From Thiohalobacter sp. (GTDB lineage: Bacteria > Pseudomonadota > Gammaproteobacteria > Thiohalobacterales > Thiohalobacteraceae), in assembly GCA_027030825.1 (NCBI GenBank), contig JALVEM010000569.1, positions 1 to 6,387 on the forward strand: a stretch of DNA of 6,387 nt. Reading direction: 5' to 3'. Made by a program: the position numbers and the translations under genes. The first letter of the stretch is position 1; the number at the start of each line of letters is the position of its first letter. This document shows positions 5,137 through 6,387 of this stretch, piece after piece. Under the pieces are notes generated by a model that was given only the letters and a program-made list of their open reading frames with translations, was not told the DNA's origin and made no database searches.

Positions 5137-6387
5137 TCAATGGCTGCTGAACACCGTCCCCGGCTGGTGCGCCTCGGCCTGGTACCAGTCCAGCTTTTCG
5201 TGCAGGCGCACGACCTCGCCCACGATGGTGAGCGTCGGTGCCCGCACCTCGGCTTCCCGCACGATCCTCGGCAGGGTCGCCACGGTGCCGATCAAAACGC
5301 GCTGGTTCGGCGTGGTGCCCTGTTCCACCAGCGCAGCAGGCATGTCGGGCGACATGCCATGCGCCACCAGGCGCTCGCAGATGACGTCGATGCCGGTCAG
5401 CCCCATGTAGAACACCACCGTCTGCCTGGGCTGGACCAGCGCCTCCCAGTTCAGATCCAGCGAACCGTCCTTCAGGTGCCCGGTGACGAAGGTGCAGGAC
5501 TGGGCATAATCCCGATGCGTGAGCGGAATGCCGGCATAGGCGGCACAACCCGAGGCCGCCGTGATGCCGGGCACCACCTGGAAACTGATGCCGTTCTCGG
5601 CCAGCGTTTCTATCTCTTCGCCGCCGCGCCCGAAGATGAACGGATCGCCGCCCTTGAGTCGCAGCACCCGCTTGCCCTGCTTCGCCAGATCGACGAGCAG
5701 CTGATTGATGCCCTCCTGGGGCACCGCATGGTCGTCCTTCTGCTTGCCGACGTAATAGCGTTCCGCATCCTGCCGTGTCATGTCGAGAATGGGCCGGGAG
5801 ACGAGTCGATCGTAGACCACCACGTCGGCCTGCTGCATGAGCCGCAGCGCCCGGAAGGTCAGCAGGTCCGGATCGCCGGGGCCGGCACCGACCAGATACA
5901 CCTCGCCGACGGGCGCCTTGCCGCTGGCACGTTCGAGCGCAGCTTCGATCTCGCGGCGGGCCCGTTCGTCCTGCCCGGCGAACACCAGTTCGGATACCGG
6001 CCCGTCGATCAGCGCCTCCCAGAACCGGCGCCTCGCCATCTCGTCCGGGATCCGTTTGCGCGCCTCGTCCCGGTAGGCATCCAGCAGCCGCGCCAGCCGC
6101 CCGTAGGCACTCGGTATCATCGATTCCAGATGAGAGCGCAATCGGCGCGCCAGTACCGGAGATGCGCCTCCGGTCGAGACGGCCACCACCACCGGATCAC
6201 GGTCCAGCACGGCCGGCACGATGAAGGTCCCCTCTTCCGGACGGTCGACCACATTGACCGGCAACCCCCGGGCCCTGGCCTGACGGGCGATCTGCGCATT
6301 CAGCTCGCGATCGTCCGTGGCGGCGAAGACCAGGGAAACGCCTTCGAGATCCGAAGGCGCGAAGTAGCGCTGATGGTACTCCACGCA
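5137..6387 (-). CDS. cysG: CysG, siroheme synthase (dehydrogenase/ferrochelatase plus uroporphyrinogen-III methyltransferase), N-terminus cut off
   Basis: This trifunctional enzyme makes siroheme from uroporphyrinogen III by two SAM-dependent methylations, NAD-dependent oxidation and iron insertion. About 416 residues are visible. The frame runs off the right edge, and comparison with E. coli CysG (457 residues) suggests about 55 N-terminal residues with the NAD-binding glycine motif are missing. The GTG at 6384-6382 is an internal Val codon, not the start. Counting from that codon, AATDDRELN (21-29), NVVD (44-47, Asp matching E. coli Asp104) and VSTGGASPVLAR (69-80, Ser matching E. coli Ser128) belong to the dehydrogenase/chelatase module. 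The methyltransferase module has YLVGAGPGDPDLLT (163-176), VVYDRLVS (189-196), RLKGGDPFIFGRGGEE (242-257), VPGITAASGCAAYAGIPLTH (271-290) and FYMGL (325-329). All key motifs are intact. Siroheme serves assimilatory sulfite and nitrite reductases and, once amidated by DsrN, reverse-type DsrAB. Its promoter lies outside the window. Confidence 0.96.
   Translation of the reverse strand, partial: CVEYHQRYFAPSDLEGVSLVFAATDDRELNAQIARQARARGLPVNVVDRPEEGTFIVPAVLDRDPVVVAVSTGGASPVLARRLRSHLESMIPSAYGRLARLLDAYRDEARKRIPDEMARRRFWEALIDGPVSELVFAGQDERARREIEAALERASGKAPVGEVYLVGAGPGDPDLLTFRALRLMQQADVVVYDRLVSRPILDMTRQDAERYYVGKQKDDHAVPQEGINQLLVDLAKQGKRVLRLKGGDPFIFGRGGEEIETLAENGISFQVVPGITAASGCAAYAGIPLTHRDYAQSCTFVTGHLKDGSLDLNWEALVQPRQTVVFYMGLTGIDVICERLVAHGMSPDMPAALVEQGTTPNQRVLIGTVATLPRIVREAEVRAPTLTIVGEVVRLHEKLDWYQAEAHQPGTVFSSH

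Noticed and set aside
4632..5150. Plus-strand frame opposite the S24-fold gene
   Set aside because: It overlaps the minus-strand gene entirely; that gene has the LexA-like core motifs and a good ribosome site.
6382..6384. Start codon (GTG) for cysG
   Set aside because: The frame stays open to the window edge and about 55 conserved N-terminal residues, including the NAD-binding motif, would be missing.

Overview
The window looks like chromosomal DNA from a GC-rich, sulfur-oxidising gammaproteobacterium, of the purple-sulfur or thioautotroph kind. The main evidence is the left edge. A CbiA/CobB-type amidotransferase overlaps by 4 bp with a small A-type-carrier-like protein that has no cysteines, which is the dsrN-dsrR pair found at the end of reverse dissimilatory sulfite reductase (dsr) operons. 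No phage, plasmid or transposase gene is visible.

Layout, left to right. (1) 2-1059, plus strand: the C-terminal half of dsrN (siroheme amidase) and complete dsrR. (2) 1060-1798, no credible gene: three roughly 135-140 bp palindromic units (1085-1543) with fragments between and after them, then about 180 bp of plain sequence leading to an extended -10 promoter at 1755-1763. (3) 1799-4625, plus strand: a probable three-gene operon of a NarX-type histidine kinase with no periplasmic domain, a NarL-type response regulator (10 bp overlap) and a single-domain rhodanese (23 bp gap). (4) 4626-4664: a convergent junction with two small hairpins. (5) 4665-6387, minus strand: cysG (siroheme synthase, N-terminus beyond the right edge), followed 82 bp downstream by a short LexA/UmuD-like S24-fold protein.

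How the genes may work together. CysG makes siroheme and DsrN amidates it to the siroamide used by reverse-type DsrAB, so both ends of the window serve the same cofactor. DsrR supports expression or maturation of the Dsr system. The rhodanese probably handles sulfane sulfur. The two-component system has no nitrate reductase genes near it and may control sulfur or redox genes; this is inferred from position only.

The least ordinary items are three. The S24-fold protein has no DNA-binding domain and has Arg exactly where the catalytic Lys should be. The palindromic array shows paired base changes that preserve its stems. The membrane kinase lacks an external sensor but has a cysteine cluster in its GAF domain. 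I did not find a clearly new multi-gene system.
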